From positions 1 to 64,000 of the forward strand of contig CAYZQO010000012.1 of the NCBI GenBank assembly GCA_964480725.1: a stretch of 64,000 bases of DNA, read 5' to 3'. The notes under the pieces are model-generated. The model was not told the origin of the DNA, did not search any database, and saw only the letters and a program-made list of their open reading frames with translations. This DNA comes from JAFGBI01 sp964480725. GTDB lineage: Bacteria; Myxococcota_A; Polyangia; Polyangiales; Polyangiaceae. The position numbers were made by a program, and so were the translations under genes. Below, piece by piece: positions 17,930 to 26,598 of this stretch; within the stretch, counting starts at the first letter, position 1; the number at the start of each line of letters is the position of its first letter.

Positions 17930-19897
17930 GTGTCGGCAGCAGGACCCGCAAGAGCGGACGCCACGGGGAGCCTCGCTGCCACGCCCCTGTCCGACGTGCT
18001 GGTGTCGGTGCTCGACCGGCGCCTGACGGGTTCCGTCGTGCTGCAAGACCCGGCCGGTCGCAAGAGCGCCCTCACGGTCGCCGAGGGGGCCGTCGTCAAG
18101 GCGCGCACGCCCGAGCCGGTGATCCGCCTCGGTGACCTGCTCCTTGAGGTTGGGGCGATCGACTCACCGACGCTGGAGCGGGGTCTTCGCCTCGCCAAAC
18201 AGTCGGGGATTGCGCTCGGTCAGGCCCTGCTCCGTGCGGAGGCAGTCGCCTCGGAGGTGCTCGAGGCGGTCTTGGCCGAGCAGCTGGTGCGGCGGGTGCT
18301 GTGGGTCGCCGGGATGCCGCCGGAAACGCGCTACGGGTTCTACGGGGGGATTGACCACCTGGAGAACTGGGGGGCGGGAGCGGTGGAGAACGAGCCCCTT
18401 TCGCTCATCTGGCGCGCCGCACGCGAGCACGCCAGCCCGGAGCGTGTCGAGGCCATCGTGACACGGATCGCGTCGCGTCGCGCCCGCCTGCACCCCGACG
18501 CCCAACTCGAGCGTTTCAACCTCAGCGGGGCCGAGGCGCTCGCCGCCGAGCGAATCCGCAGCGGCTCGGAGAGCATCGGTGGCCTCTTGGCAGCCGCTGG
18601 CCCCAACGCGGCGGTGATCGGCCGGCTGATCTACGTCCTCGTCCTGACCCGCCACCTGGACTTCGGCGACGGACGAGTTCCGGTGGGCTGTTCCCCGGCC
18701 GTTTCTCGCGACCGGTTCGTTCGAGGCCCGACGGCCCCGTCGGCGGCTGCGTTCGGCGAGCCGACGGCGGCGAGCGGCAGTGTGGGAGCGCCAATGGGCT
18801 TCACTGGGTCCATTCGGGCGCCCGGGGCGCCACCGCCGATCCCCCGAGCCGGAACTGGCGACGGCCGGCCCGCGTCGGCGGCGGTCATCGTCCCCCAAGC
18901 CGGCGCTCCATTGCGACCGCTACCCCCTCCACCTCGCCCGACTGGGCCCACGAGTCCCGACGGACGGCCGCGGACTCCGGCCGCTTCGACCGGACCCGAA
19001 GCGTCACTCCCGCCGCCGGAGGCGCCGGTCCCACCCTCCCGGGTCCAGCCCCCACCGTCGGTGTCGATCAGCGCCCCCGCCTCCCGCCACGCCGATTCGG
19101 CCCGGGCGGCGGGCGCCGCGTCCCTCCAACCCGGCGGGGTGCGTCCCGATCCGCTCGAGTGGCGGCTCAACGCCAAGCTCGCCCAGTGCGAGCGCCGCGA
19201 CCTCTACGGTCTGCTGGAGGTCGAGCACTCGGCGCCCACCGCCTTGGTCCAGGCCGCCTACGTCAAGCTCGCCAAGGTCTGGCACCCGGACCGCCTGCCG
19301 CCCGCGATGGCGCACCGACGGGAGGACGTGACCCGCCTCTTCGCGAAGCTCTCCGAGGCGCGCCGCGCCCTGTGCGACCCGGACGAGCGCGCCCGCTACG
19401 ACCGCGAGCAGAGCACGGGCGAGTCGGAGGAGGCCAACGTCGTGCGCGTGGTCGACGCCGCTAACGAGTTTCGCAAGGCAGAGCTCCTGGCGCGTCGCAA
19501 CGATTTCTCGGCCGCGATCCCGCACGCCGAAGCCGCCTACAAGAACGACGACGAGCAGCCGGAGTACGCGGCGCTCTTCGCCTACGTCATCGTACAGAGC
19601 GGCGTCACCCTAGAGCCCAAGCGCCTGAACGAGCTGGTCGAGATGGTGGAGAACGCCGTCACCCGCGACGCTGAGAGCGTGCGGATCCGCCTGTACCGCG
19701 CCTTCGTGCTCAAGCGCGCGGGTCGGATCGAGGACGCGCAGCGGGATTTTCGCTTCGTGGCGCGCAACGAGCGTCACAACGTCGACGCGATGCGCGAGAT
19801 TCGCCTCTACAACCTGCGCCGTGACAAGGAGAAGCAGGGGACGTTCCTGGGCGGGCTGTTCGGGCGGCCTTCGACGAGCCCGAAGAGCCGCCGCTGA
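17930..19897 (+). CDS. PATAN (DUF4388)-DnaJ-TPR-like protein
   Basis: 655 aa. Residues of about 10-190 match the PATAN/DUF4388 module common in myxobacteria (TGSVVLQDPAGRKSALTVAEG, then LGDLLLEVGAI and LGQALL blocks). A Pro-rich linker (about 260-400) follows. A J-domain (about 423-500) has the HPD motif intact (H452-P-D), so it could stimulate a DnaK ATPase. The last 130 residues are helical and TPR-like. The GTG start at 17930 has GGAGG about 13 nt upstream. Cytosolic, probably signalling or chaperone targeting; the exact role is unknown. Confidence 0.88.
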   Translation: MSAAGPARADATGSLAATPLSDVLVSVLDRRLTGSVVLQDPAGRKSALTVAEGAVVKARTPEPVIRLGDLLLEVGAIDSPTLERGLRLAKQSGIALGQALLRAEAVASEVLEAVLAEQLVRRVLWVAGMPPETRYGFYGGIDHLENWGAGAVENEPLSLIWRAAREHASPERVEAIVTRIASRRARLHPDAQLERFNLSGAEALAAERIRSGSESIGGLLAAAGPNAAVIGRLIYVLVLTRHLDFGDGRVPVGCSPAVSRDRFVRGPTAPSAAAFGEPTAASGSVGAPMGFTGSIRAPGAPPPIPRAGTGDGRPASAAVIVPQAGAPLRPLPPPPRPTGPTSPDGRPRTPAASTGPEASLPPPEAPVPPSRVQPPPSVSISAPASRHADSARAAGAASLQPGGVRPDPLEWRLNAKLAQCERRDLYGLLEVEHSAPTALVQAAYVKLAKVWHPDRLPPAMAHRREDVTRLFAKLSEARRALCDPDERARYDREQSTGESEEANVVRVVDAANEFRKAELLARRNDFSAAIPHAEAAYKNDDEQPEYAALFAYVIVQSGVTLEPKRLNELVEMVENAVTRDAESVRIRLYRAFVLKRAGRIEDAQRDFRFVARNERHNVDAMREIRLYNLRRDKEKQGTFLGGLFGRPSTSPKSRR

Positions 19898-19912
19898 GCG
19901 CGCGCCGGCGCC

Positions 19913-21559
19913 TCACCGGTAGACCGCGATCGTCGTCGCCGCTCCGGTGAGCGCGTGCGGTGCGGCTCCCTCCCACTCCCGCGGGACGCGCGGCTCCGTC
20001 CAGTCGAAGAGCCAGGCGCCGTCCTCCGGCGCGAGATTGATGCACCCCGCGCTCATGGGTTCGCCGAAGCTCTCGTGCCAGTACGCCGTGTGCAGGGCAA
20101 AGGGCGGGGAGAAGTACTGGGTGTGCGGCACGTCGGCGATCCAGAACGTCCGTTCCTCGCCCTCGTCCGGGCTCATGGTCTGGGAGCGGTACTTGTAGAA
20201 GACCCGGTGCACCCCGGTCGGCGTGGTGCTCGCGCGGACCGGGTCCCGACCGGGCTGCGGCACGCCCCCCGCCCCGGGAGAGACGAGCGTGGCGAACACG
20301 GGTCGCGCGCCCAGGTAGGCAACCAAGGTCCCGCGCGTGATGCTCACTTCGATCCACTTGTCCTGCTCGCCGACCCCCCAGGGACGCTGAGCACGCGGCT
20401 CGACGACGGTGGCGTCACTCTCCGCCGCCCAAAGGGTGTCCTCGCCGCGCCGCGCGCGGGTGGCGAGGAATCGACGACCCGCGCCGCCCGCGACGGGCTC
20501 GCGCCCCTCCTCAAGCATCACGTGTCCCCGCGCCGGCCACTGCTCCCCGGTCGCGACGAAGCTCCCGTCCCCTTCCCGGACGTACTGTGGGCGTGGAGTC
20601 GCTCGGAACCAGGCCAGCGGAAGCCGAAGACCGTCGCGGAGCTCGACCCCGTGAAACTGGGTCACGCGGAAGACGCGGACGCGATCGGCCGGGACCGCGG
20701 TCCCGTCGGCGCTCGCGAGCCAGGTCCGGCCGGCGTGTGCGAAGGTGGAGGTGAAGGCCACCATCGAGCCGAGCGGGACGAACCGGCGCACCAGCTCGGC
20801 GGGCTGCTCGCTGGCGACCGCCCCGCCCGCCGCAAAGTGCGCCGGCGGCGGCGCGTTCGGGGGGACGACGGCGACCACGGCCAGCCGCTCGTGGCCACGA
20901 TTGCCCCAGGAGAGCTCGCCGAAGTTGCCGGGCGGCTTCAGGAAGCGCTCTTCGCGCGCCCATTCCTCGGGCGACGGGAGGCGCCGGTACGCGGGCGCCC
21001 CGTTCGACAGCGCGTAATGGAAAGGAAGCGGCCCCGGGCGCGGCGCGAGCGCGCGCGTGGCCTCGAGGTAACGGGTGGCGCCGTCGAGCGTCGCCGTAGC
21101 CCCCAGGCAAACGTAGCCAAAGGGCTCGACCGCGACGAAGCCCCCCGGACACCCCGCCCCAGGGCGCGGCCCCGCATCCCGTAGCGCCACCGACTGCCCC
21201 AGCCGCACCGAACCAATGGGGCGGTCGCTGCGGCGCGGCTCCGCGTAGATCCAGGTGGGAGCGCCGATCGAGTAGACCCGACCGACCGCAGCCGTGACCG
21301 GCGCGCTCCCCGAACTCGAAGCCGGGGCCGGCGTGCGGTCGGGAGCGAGGTCGGACCGCCCCGCCGCCGACGGACCCCCGTGCGCTCCCGGCGTGTCCGC
21401 CAGCAGGGACGACGTCACCAGCCCCGGCGCGAGCGCCCAGAACAGCAAGCGGGCGGACGGACCGCAGGACGTGACCACGCTTCGCGGAGTCTTGCGCGAG
21501 AGGCGGGGACGAGCAAACTCCCGCTTCGGAAGCGGACTTGGGGTAGAGTGCTCGACCAT
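19913..21559 (-). CDS. L,D-transpeptidase (YkuD family), copy 1
   Basis: 548 aa. A hydrophobic anchor lies near residues 38-55, followed by an SH3-like segment (TWIYAEPRRSD ... GGFVAVEPFGYVCLG) and a long middle region. A YkuD domain ends the protein, with HTAYWHESFGEPMSAGCINL and probable catalytic Cys506. The His that usually sits two before the Cys (SHGC) is Ala here (SAGC). Such enzymes make 3-3 peptidoglycan cross-links or attach proteins to the wall. The ATG at 21559 is only 4 bp from the divergent ruvB start. A GTG at 21478 would give a shorter protein and leave room for promoters. Confidence 0.87.
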   Translation of the reverse strand: MVEHSTPSPLPKREFARPRLSRKTPRSVVTSCGPSARLLFWALAPGLVTSSLLADTPGAHGGPSAAGRSDLAPDRTPAPASSSGSAPVTAAVGRVYSIGAPTWIYAEPRRSDRPIGSVRLGQSVALRDAGPRPGAGCPGGFVAVEPFGYVCLGATATLDGATRYLEATRALAPRPGPLPFHYALSNGAPAYRRLPSPEEWAREERFLKPPGNFGELSWGNRGHERLAVVAVVPPNAPPPAHFAAGGAVASEQPAELVRRFVPLGSMVAFTSTFAHAGRTWLASADGTAVPADRVRVFRVTQFHGVELRDGLRLPLAWFRATPRPQYVREGDGSFVATGEQWPARGHVMLEEGREPVAGGAGRRFLATRARRGEDTLWAAESDATVVEPRAQRPWGVGEQDKWIEVSITRGTLVAYLGARPVFATLVSPGAGGVPQPGRDPVRASTTPTGVHRVFYKYRSQTMSPDEGEERTFWIADVPHTQYFSPPFALHTAYWHESFGEPMSAGCINLAPEDGAWLFDWTEPRVPREWEGAAPHALTGAATTIAVYR

Positions 21560-21563
21560 CGCG

Positions 21564-22673
21564 ATGGCCGCACGACGCAGGTCGACATCGAAGGGAACCG
21601 GGGCTGATGCTGACCCCACCGCTTCGGACCGCCCGGAGCCGACGACTCCGGGACGACTCCTCGAGCCGACGAGTCGCCCGGAAGACCTCCAGGTCGACCG
21701 CCTGCTCCGCCCCCGATGCCTCGACGAGTTCGTGGGGCAGCGCAAGCACACCCAGAACCTGCGCGTCTACGTCGAAGCGGCTCGGCGCCGCGGCGAGCCG
21801 CTCGATCACATCCTCTTGTCGGGGCCGCCGGGGCTCGGCAAGACAACGCTGGCCCACGTCCTGGCCAAGGAGATGGGGGTGAGCCTCTTCGTCACCAGCG
21901 GCCCCGCCGTCGAGCACAAGGGCGTGCTCACCGGCGAACTCACCCGCCTCGGCCGCTCTGACATCCTCTTCATCGACGAGATCCACCGGCTCAACGCCAC
22001 CGTCGAGGAGGCGCTCTACCCCGCGATAGAGGGCTTCCGCATCGACGTGGTCACCGGTGACGGCGCCTTCGCCGAGAGCATCTCCCTCGATCTCAAGCCG
22101 TTCACCCTGATCGGCGCCACCACGCGCACGGGGCTGCTCACCAAGCCCCTCCAGGAGCGCTTCGGGGTCACGCTCCGGCTCGACTTCTACCCGGTCGAAG
22201 ACCTCGCGCAGATCGTCGCGCGGAGCGCCCGGCTACTGGGCGTGCATTGCGCAACGGAGGCCGCTCACGCCCTGGCCACGCGCGCCCGCGGGACACCTCG
22301 CGTCGCCAACCGGCTGCTGCGCCGCGTCCGCGACTTCGCCGACGTGGAGGGGGACGGCACCATCACGGTCGACATCGTTCGCCACACGTGTGAGCGCCTC
22401 GAGGTCGACCCGGTGGGGCTCGACGAGATGGACCGCCGGCTGCTCCGCTTGCTCATCGAGGACTACGACGGTGGGCCGGTGGGCGTGGAAACCATCGCCG
22501 CCGCGCTCGCGGAGCCCCGGGACACGGTGGAGGACGTCTACGAGCCGTACCTGCTGCAACAGGGATTTCTCGGGCGCACCCCGCGCGGGAGAATCGCCAC
22601 CCGTCGAGCCCGCGAGCACCTCGGCTACCCCCCAGTTGGCAGCGACCCGGTGCGCCAGGGACGCCTCTTCTGA
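21564..22673 (+). CDS. ruvB: Holliday junction branch-migration ATPase RuvB
   Basis: 369 aa. Walker A is GPPGLGKT (87-94), Walker B is IDEIH, sensor I is GATTRTG, and the C-terminal winged helix ends in GRIATRRAREHLGY. It works with RuvA and RuvC, which are not in the window. About 30 residues precede the normal N-terminus (RLLEPTSR), poor in motifs. No other in-frame start codon lies in that stretch, so ATG 21564 stands although no good ribosome site precedes it. Confidence 0.96.
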   Translation: MAARRRSTSKGTGADADPTASDRPEPTTPGRLLEPTSRPEDLQVDRLLRPRCLDEFVGQRKHTQNLRVYVEAARRRGEPLDHILLSGPPGLGKTTLAHVLAKEMGVSLFVTSGPAVEHKGVLTGELTRLGRSDILFIDEIHRLNATVEEALYPAIEGFRIDVVTGDGAFAESISLDLKPFTLIGATTRTGLLTKPLQERFGVTLRLDFYPVEDLAQIVARSARLLGVHCATEAAHALATRARGTPRVANRLLRRVRDFADVEGDGTITVDIVRHTCERLEVDPVGLDEMDRRLLRLLIEDYDGGPVGVETIAAALAEPRDTVEDVYEPYLLQQGFLGRTPRGRIATRRAREHLGYPPVGSDPVRQGRLF

Positions 22674-22698
22674 GGCCAGGGACGCGCACGGAGACCGG

Positions 22699-22944
22699 TC
22701 ATCGCGCCAGTAAGAACCCCAGGACCGCGCCGTAGAGCGTGGAGACGTAGGGGTTGCCCGTGATGGGGCAAGCGCCGCTCCGGCAGCCGACCAGGCGGTA
22801 GTAGAGAAAGCCAACGAGCGCTCCACCGACCACGAACAGCACCATGCGCAGGATCATTCGGTTTCTTGCTCCGGGGTTCGATGTCGGGGGGGCCGCCGGC
22901 AGGTCCGGTGAGGCTGGCGCGAGTTCGCTCTCGGTGGAGGTCAT
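22699..22944 (-). CDS. small membrane protein, DUF6132-like
   Basis: 81 aa. One or two hydrophobic segments (about 30-50 and 66-80) flank a loop with two Cys in a GCRSGACPITGNPY motif, and the end reads STLYGAVLGFLLA. This matches small inner-membrane proteins of the DUF6132 kind, often found near thiol/disulfide or rhodanese genes. It follows the CcdA-thioredoxin gene by 36 bp on the same strand, so a shared redox role is likely but inferred. Confidence 0.7.
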   Translation of the reverse strand: MTSTESELAPASPDLPAAPPTSNPGARNRMILRMVLFVVGGALVGFLYYRLVGCRSGACPITGNPYVSTLYGAVLGFLLAR

Positions 22945-22980
22945 GGGTTTCTTGCTCCCTTGCCGCGCGCAGCGCCGCCC

Positions 22981-24147
22981 CTAGCCCCCGGTACAGGCCT
23001 GCTCCGGGGCAGCAGCCGGGTCCGCTCGCGCTGCGGACGGATCAGAACCGAGCGCGCAGGCGGCGGCCGAGCCCTCGGTGGTGGCCGGATCGTGGGCGTC
23101 TAGTCCGGCGCAGGGCCGCCCGGACAGGCGCGACGCCGCCGAGCGCAGCTCGGCGAGGGGCCGCTCACCGTGCAGGCGCTCCACCGTGACGCCGTCGGGC
23201 CCCACGAGCTCCACGAGGGGAACCGCCCGCACATCCCGCTCTCGGGCCACGGTGGCGTGACGGGGATCGGACAGGTTCACCTCGATGATGTCCACGGCGT
23301 GTCCGATACAGTCGCCGCGGAGTTGGTCGAGGTGAGGGCGCATGCGCTCGCACACCGAACACCCCTCCATGGAGTACTGCACGAGGCGCGGACGTTCGCT
23401 CGGAGCGCCGAGGGAAGCGGCCGGCGTCGCGGCGACGCTCTCCGCTCGCCCCGGCTGGATGGTGCCCGTGAGCCCGGTCACGATGGCCGGGACGGCGATC
23501 CAGAGCCCCACCGCCACCATGACGGCCCCAGTGGCGCGCTCGATGCGGGGCAGCTGGCCGTGGAGTCGACGGACCAGGGGGAGCAGGCGCTCCGCCATCA
23601 GGCTCGTCACCAGCAGCGGGGTGCCCACGCCGAGTCCGTAGAAGAAAAGGTGCAGCGCGCCCGTCAGGGGCGAGGAGGTCGTCGTTGCCGTGTAGGTCAA
23701 GACGGCGCCGAGGATGGGACCGACGCAGGGCGTCCAGCCGAGCGCGAAGACGACGCCGAAGAGGAAAGCGCCCACTGGGCGACCCACCGTCACCCGGGGC
23801 TCGAGCCGCAACGTGGCGTCGAGCCAGCGGAGCGGCAGCAGGTGAAGGTACCTGAGGCCGAAGACCGTGATCAGAACGCCCCCGGCCAAGAGCAGCGTCG
23901 ACCGGTGGTCAGCGAGCAGACCTCCGAGTCCCGACGCGGCCATTCCGAGCAGTGTAAAAACGAGCACGAAGCCGCCCACGAAGGCAGAAGTGGCGAGCAC
24001 GAGTCGCCACCGCCCGCGGCCGGACCGGGCTTGGTCCACCCCAGCCCCGAGCAACATCGTGAGGTACACGGGCACCATCGGCAGCACGCAGGGGCTCGCA
24101 AGGGTGGCGAGTCCGGCAGTGAACACGGCGAGGAGCCCGATGGACAT
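22981..24147 (-). CDS. CcdA/DsbD-like membrane protein fused to a thioredoxin-like domain
   Basis: 388 aa. The N-terminal 230 residues form a six-helix CcdA-type reductant transporter with the conserved Cys pair in ASPCVLPMVPVY and GWTPCVGPILGA. The C-terminal part is a thioredoxin-like domain with a CSVC motif in MEGCSVCERM. It should carry reducing power from cytosolic thioredoxin to outside-facing thiols. The normal thioredoxin cis-Pro region is recognisable as VRAVPLVEL. The tail is low-complexity. ATG 24147 is at the start of homology; upstream sequence in frame lacks it. Confidence 0.88.
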   Translation of the reverse strand: MSIGLLAVFTAGLATLASPCVLPMVPVYLTMLLGAGVDQARSGRGRWRLVLATSAFVGGFVLVFTLLGMAASGLGGLLADHRSTLLLAGGVLITVFGLRYLHLLPLRWLDATLRLEPRVTVGRPVGAFLFGVVFALGWTPCVGPILGAVLTYTATTTSSPLTGALHLFFYGLGVGTPLLVTSLMAERLLPLVRRLHGQLPRIERATGAVMVAVGLWIAVPAIVTGLTGTIQPGRAESVAATPAASLGAPSERPRLVQYSMEGCSVCERMRPHLDQLRGDCIGHAVDIIEVNLSDPRHATVARERDVRAVPLVELVGPDGVTVERLHGERPLAELRSAASRLSGRPCAGLDAHDPATTEGSAAACALGSDPSAARADPAAAPEQACTGG

Positions 24148-24362
24148 GACGTTCAAGAAGGAATTGGGAGGACTGATGATGAGAGCCCCGAAGGCTGGCG
24201 AAGGATTCCGATTGGCATGCAGGCACCCTCCGACCCCGCGGCGGTGACCCGACAGTCGGCGGCAGGAGGCGCGGGTTGGCCGCGCCGCGACGGCCGACGG
24301 CAGCCCCCCGGCGTCGCCAACGGAGCCGGTCGAGCCGCCCAACTACACTCGGCCGTTGGCGC

Positions 24363-26390
24363 TCAGTCCTCGCCCCGAAGGTACGCGGCGTAGGCGTCCA
24401 GATTGGTGGGCCGCCCGAGGAACGCGGTGACCAGGGCCGCCTCGTCCGCGCCCGCCCCCCGCGACAGGACCCGGTCGAGCCAGTCGGAGGCGGTCGGCTC
24501 GCTGGTGAAGCCCTCCCGCTCGAAGCGCGTGAGCACGTCGCGGGCGATGGCGAGCGCCCACTGGTAGCCGTAGTAGCCGGCGTCGTACCCCATCAGGTGG
24601 CCAAAAGTCGCCTGGAAGCGCGCGTCGGGCTGGTGCACGAACTGCTGCGTCCGCGCCATCACCTCGCGGAACACCTCGTCGGTCCGTACCGGTACCGGCC
24701 GCGTGTGGTACTCGAAGTCGAGGGTGGCAAGGGAGAGCTGCCGCTCGGTGGCGAGCGCGCGCCCGAAGGCCCGTGCGCGTCGCATCGCCGCGAAGAGCGG
24801 GTCCGGGATCGGCGCGCCCGTCACGTGGTGCCGCGCGAACGCGTCGAGCACCTCTCGCTGAAACGCCCACTCCTCCAGCATCTGCGACGGCGTCTCCACG
24901 AAGTCTTGCGCCGTGCTGGTGCCCGAGTAGCTGGCGAGCTCCTCGCGCGTCAGGAGGTGATGGAGCGCATGCCCGAGCTCGTGGAAGAACGTCGTCACGT
25001 CCTCGAGGGTGAGCAGCGCCGGGCCCGCGCCGGACGCTGGGAAGTTGGTCACCAGCGCGGTCATCGGCGTCACGTAGGTCCCGTCGGGGAGCCGCTTGCC
25101 GGGGCGGATCTCGAACATCGCCGCGTGCTTGTACTTGGCCTCGCGCGGGAACAGATCCAAGAAAAGGCGCCCCACGACATCACCGCCGCGAAGCACGTCG
25201 AGCACCCGAACCTCCGGGTGCCAGCGCGCGGACTCGGGGCGCTCCACGAGCCGCAGCCCGAAGAGCCGCGAGACGAACCCGAGCACGCCGGAGACGACGC
25301 CCTCGACCGGGAAATGCTCGCTCAGCGCCTTGCCGTCGAACCCGTACTTCTTCGCGCGCAGGCGCTGCTCGAGGTAGAGCCGGTCGTAGACGGGGATGGG
25401 GAGATCGGGGCCGACTCCAAGCGCGGCGCTGCGCTCAGCCTGGAACTCCCGGTACTCCCGGCGCCCGGGCTCGCGCACGGCCTCGGCGGCGCCGGCCAGG
25501 AACTCGCGCACCGCAGCGGTGGTGCGCGCCATGCGAGGCTCCAGGACGTAATCGGCCCAGGTCGCGTAGCCGAGCAACTGCGCCTTCTCCGCGCGAAGCG
25601 CCAGCACGCGCTCGAGGAGCGGCACATTCTCGCCCGCCGCGCGCGAGTCGAAGAGCGCGTTGAGCTCGCGCGCGAGCTCACGATCGTCGGCGTAGCTGAC
25701 GATGGGAAAGTAGTCGGGATAGTCGGTGGTGACGGTGACAAGCCCGTCGGCCTCGGGTGGGTGCACCGCGAGGAACGCCTCGGGGAGCCCGCCGAGCCGG
25801 GACGGCGGCACCCGCAGCACACCGCGGGCCTCGGCGAGGTTCCTGGAGAAACTCTGCGCCACCCGGTTCATCTCGTCGTTGATCTCCCGCAGCCGCGCCT
25901 GGCCAACGGGAGGTAGCTCGAGGCCGTTGCGCCGAAACTCGCGCAGCAGATCGTCGAGCAATCGCCGACGGGTGCCTGCCAGGGCGCGCGCGGCAGCGGT
26001 CCCCGCGAAGCGCCGCACCACGCTGGCGAGCTCGGCGTCGAGCATCATGTCGGTCTGAAAGCTGACCAGCCGAGGACGGCAGGCGCGACCAGCCTCGCGA
26101 ACCGCGGCGTCGGGGTGCGTCTCCTCCATCAACCCGGCGAACCCGCCCGCCATCGAGAGCGCGAAGGCGACGGCGTCCAGCGGTGCCAGCACCGACTCGT
26201 AGTCGAGGTCGCCGTCGGGCGCCGAAGCGAGCCCCCGCACCGCCGCGAGCAGACGACGCGCGTGGTCGAGGTGCGCCCGTGAGAAACCCTCGATTTCGGC
26301 CGCGGCGAGCCCGGCAGCGAGCGGGTCCACCCCCAGGCCCTCCGTGCACGCCGGGGAGAGCTGCTCCGAGGGGTTTCGGTCGTCCATCAT
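24363..26390 (-). CDS. M3-family zinc oligopeptidase
   Basis: 675 aa, the normal size of thimet oligopeptidase/Dcp-type enzymes. The zinc motif HELGH (about 470-474) sits in FFHELGHALHHLL, and the third ligand Glu lies about 25 residues on (SQMLEEWAF). Two upstream blocks, RAEKAQLLGYATWADYVLEPRMA and the YLDLFPREAKY-like strand, are family-typical. No signal peptide is present, so it probably degrades short peptides in the cytoplasm. ATG 26390 is immediately followed by a second ATG codon. Confidence 0.93.
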   Translation of the reverse strand: MMDDRNPSEQLSPACTEGLGVDPLAAGLAAAEIEGFSRAHLDHARRLLAAVRGLASAPDGDLDYESVLAPLDAVAFALSMAGGFAGLMEETHPDAAVREAGRACRPRLVSFQTDMMLDAELASVVRRFAGTAAARALAGTRRRLLDDLLREFRRNGLELPPVGQARLREINDEMNRVAQSFSRNLAEARGVLRVPPSRLGGLPEAFLAVHPPEADGLVTVTTDYPDYFPIVSYADDRELARELNALFDSRAAGENVPLLERVLALRAEKAQLLGYATWADYVLEPRMARTTAAVREFLAGAAEAVREPGRREYREFQAERSAALGVGPDLPIPVYDRLYLEQRLRAKKYGFDGKALSEHFPVEGVVSGVLGFVSRLFGLRLVERPESARWHPEVRVLDVLRGGDVVGRLFLDLFPREAKYKHAAMFEIRPGKRLPDGTYVTPMTALVTNFPASGAGPALLTLEDVTTFFHELGHALHHLLTREELASYSGTSTAQDFVETPSQMLEEWAFQREVLDAFARHHVTGAPIPDPLFAAMRRARAFGRALATERQLSLATLDFEYHTRPVPVRTDEVFREVMARTQQFVHQPDARFQATFGHLMGYDAGYYGYQWALAIARDVLTRFEREGFTSEPTASDWLDRVLSRGAGADEAALVTAFLGRPTNLDAYAAYLRGED

Positions 26391-26598
26391 GGGTGCCGAG
26401 TCGTCCGATGTCTCTGGGTTCGAGGATCCGCGCGCTGAGCGTCCCCACCCGTCGCGAGGCGGCCGCGGGAGATGCCGAGCAAGGACCCGCTATATGGCAA
26501 ACGGCGCCGGCACTGTCGAGGGGTCCCCCGGATCGAAGCGGGTGCCATCCCCGGGATCCGCGGCTAGGATCCGGACCGGCAACCCGGAGAATCCTTCC

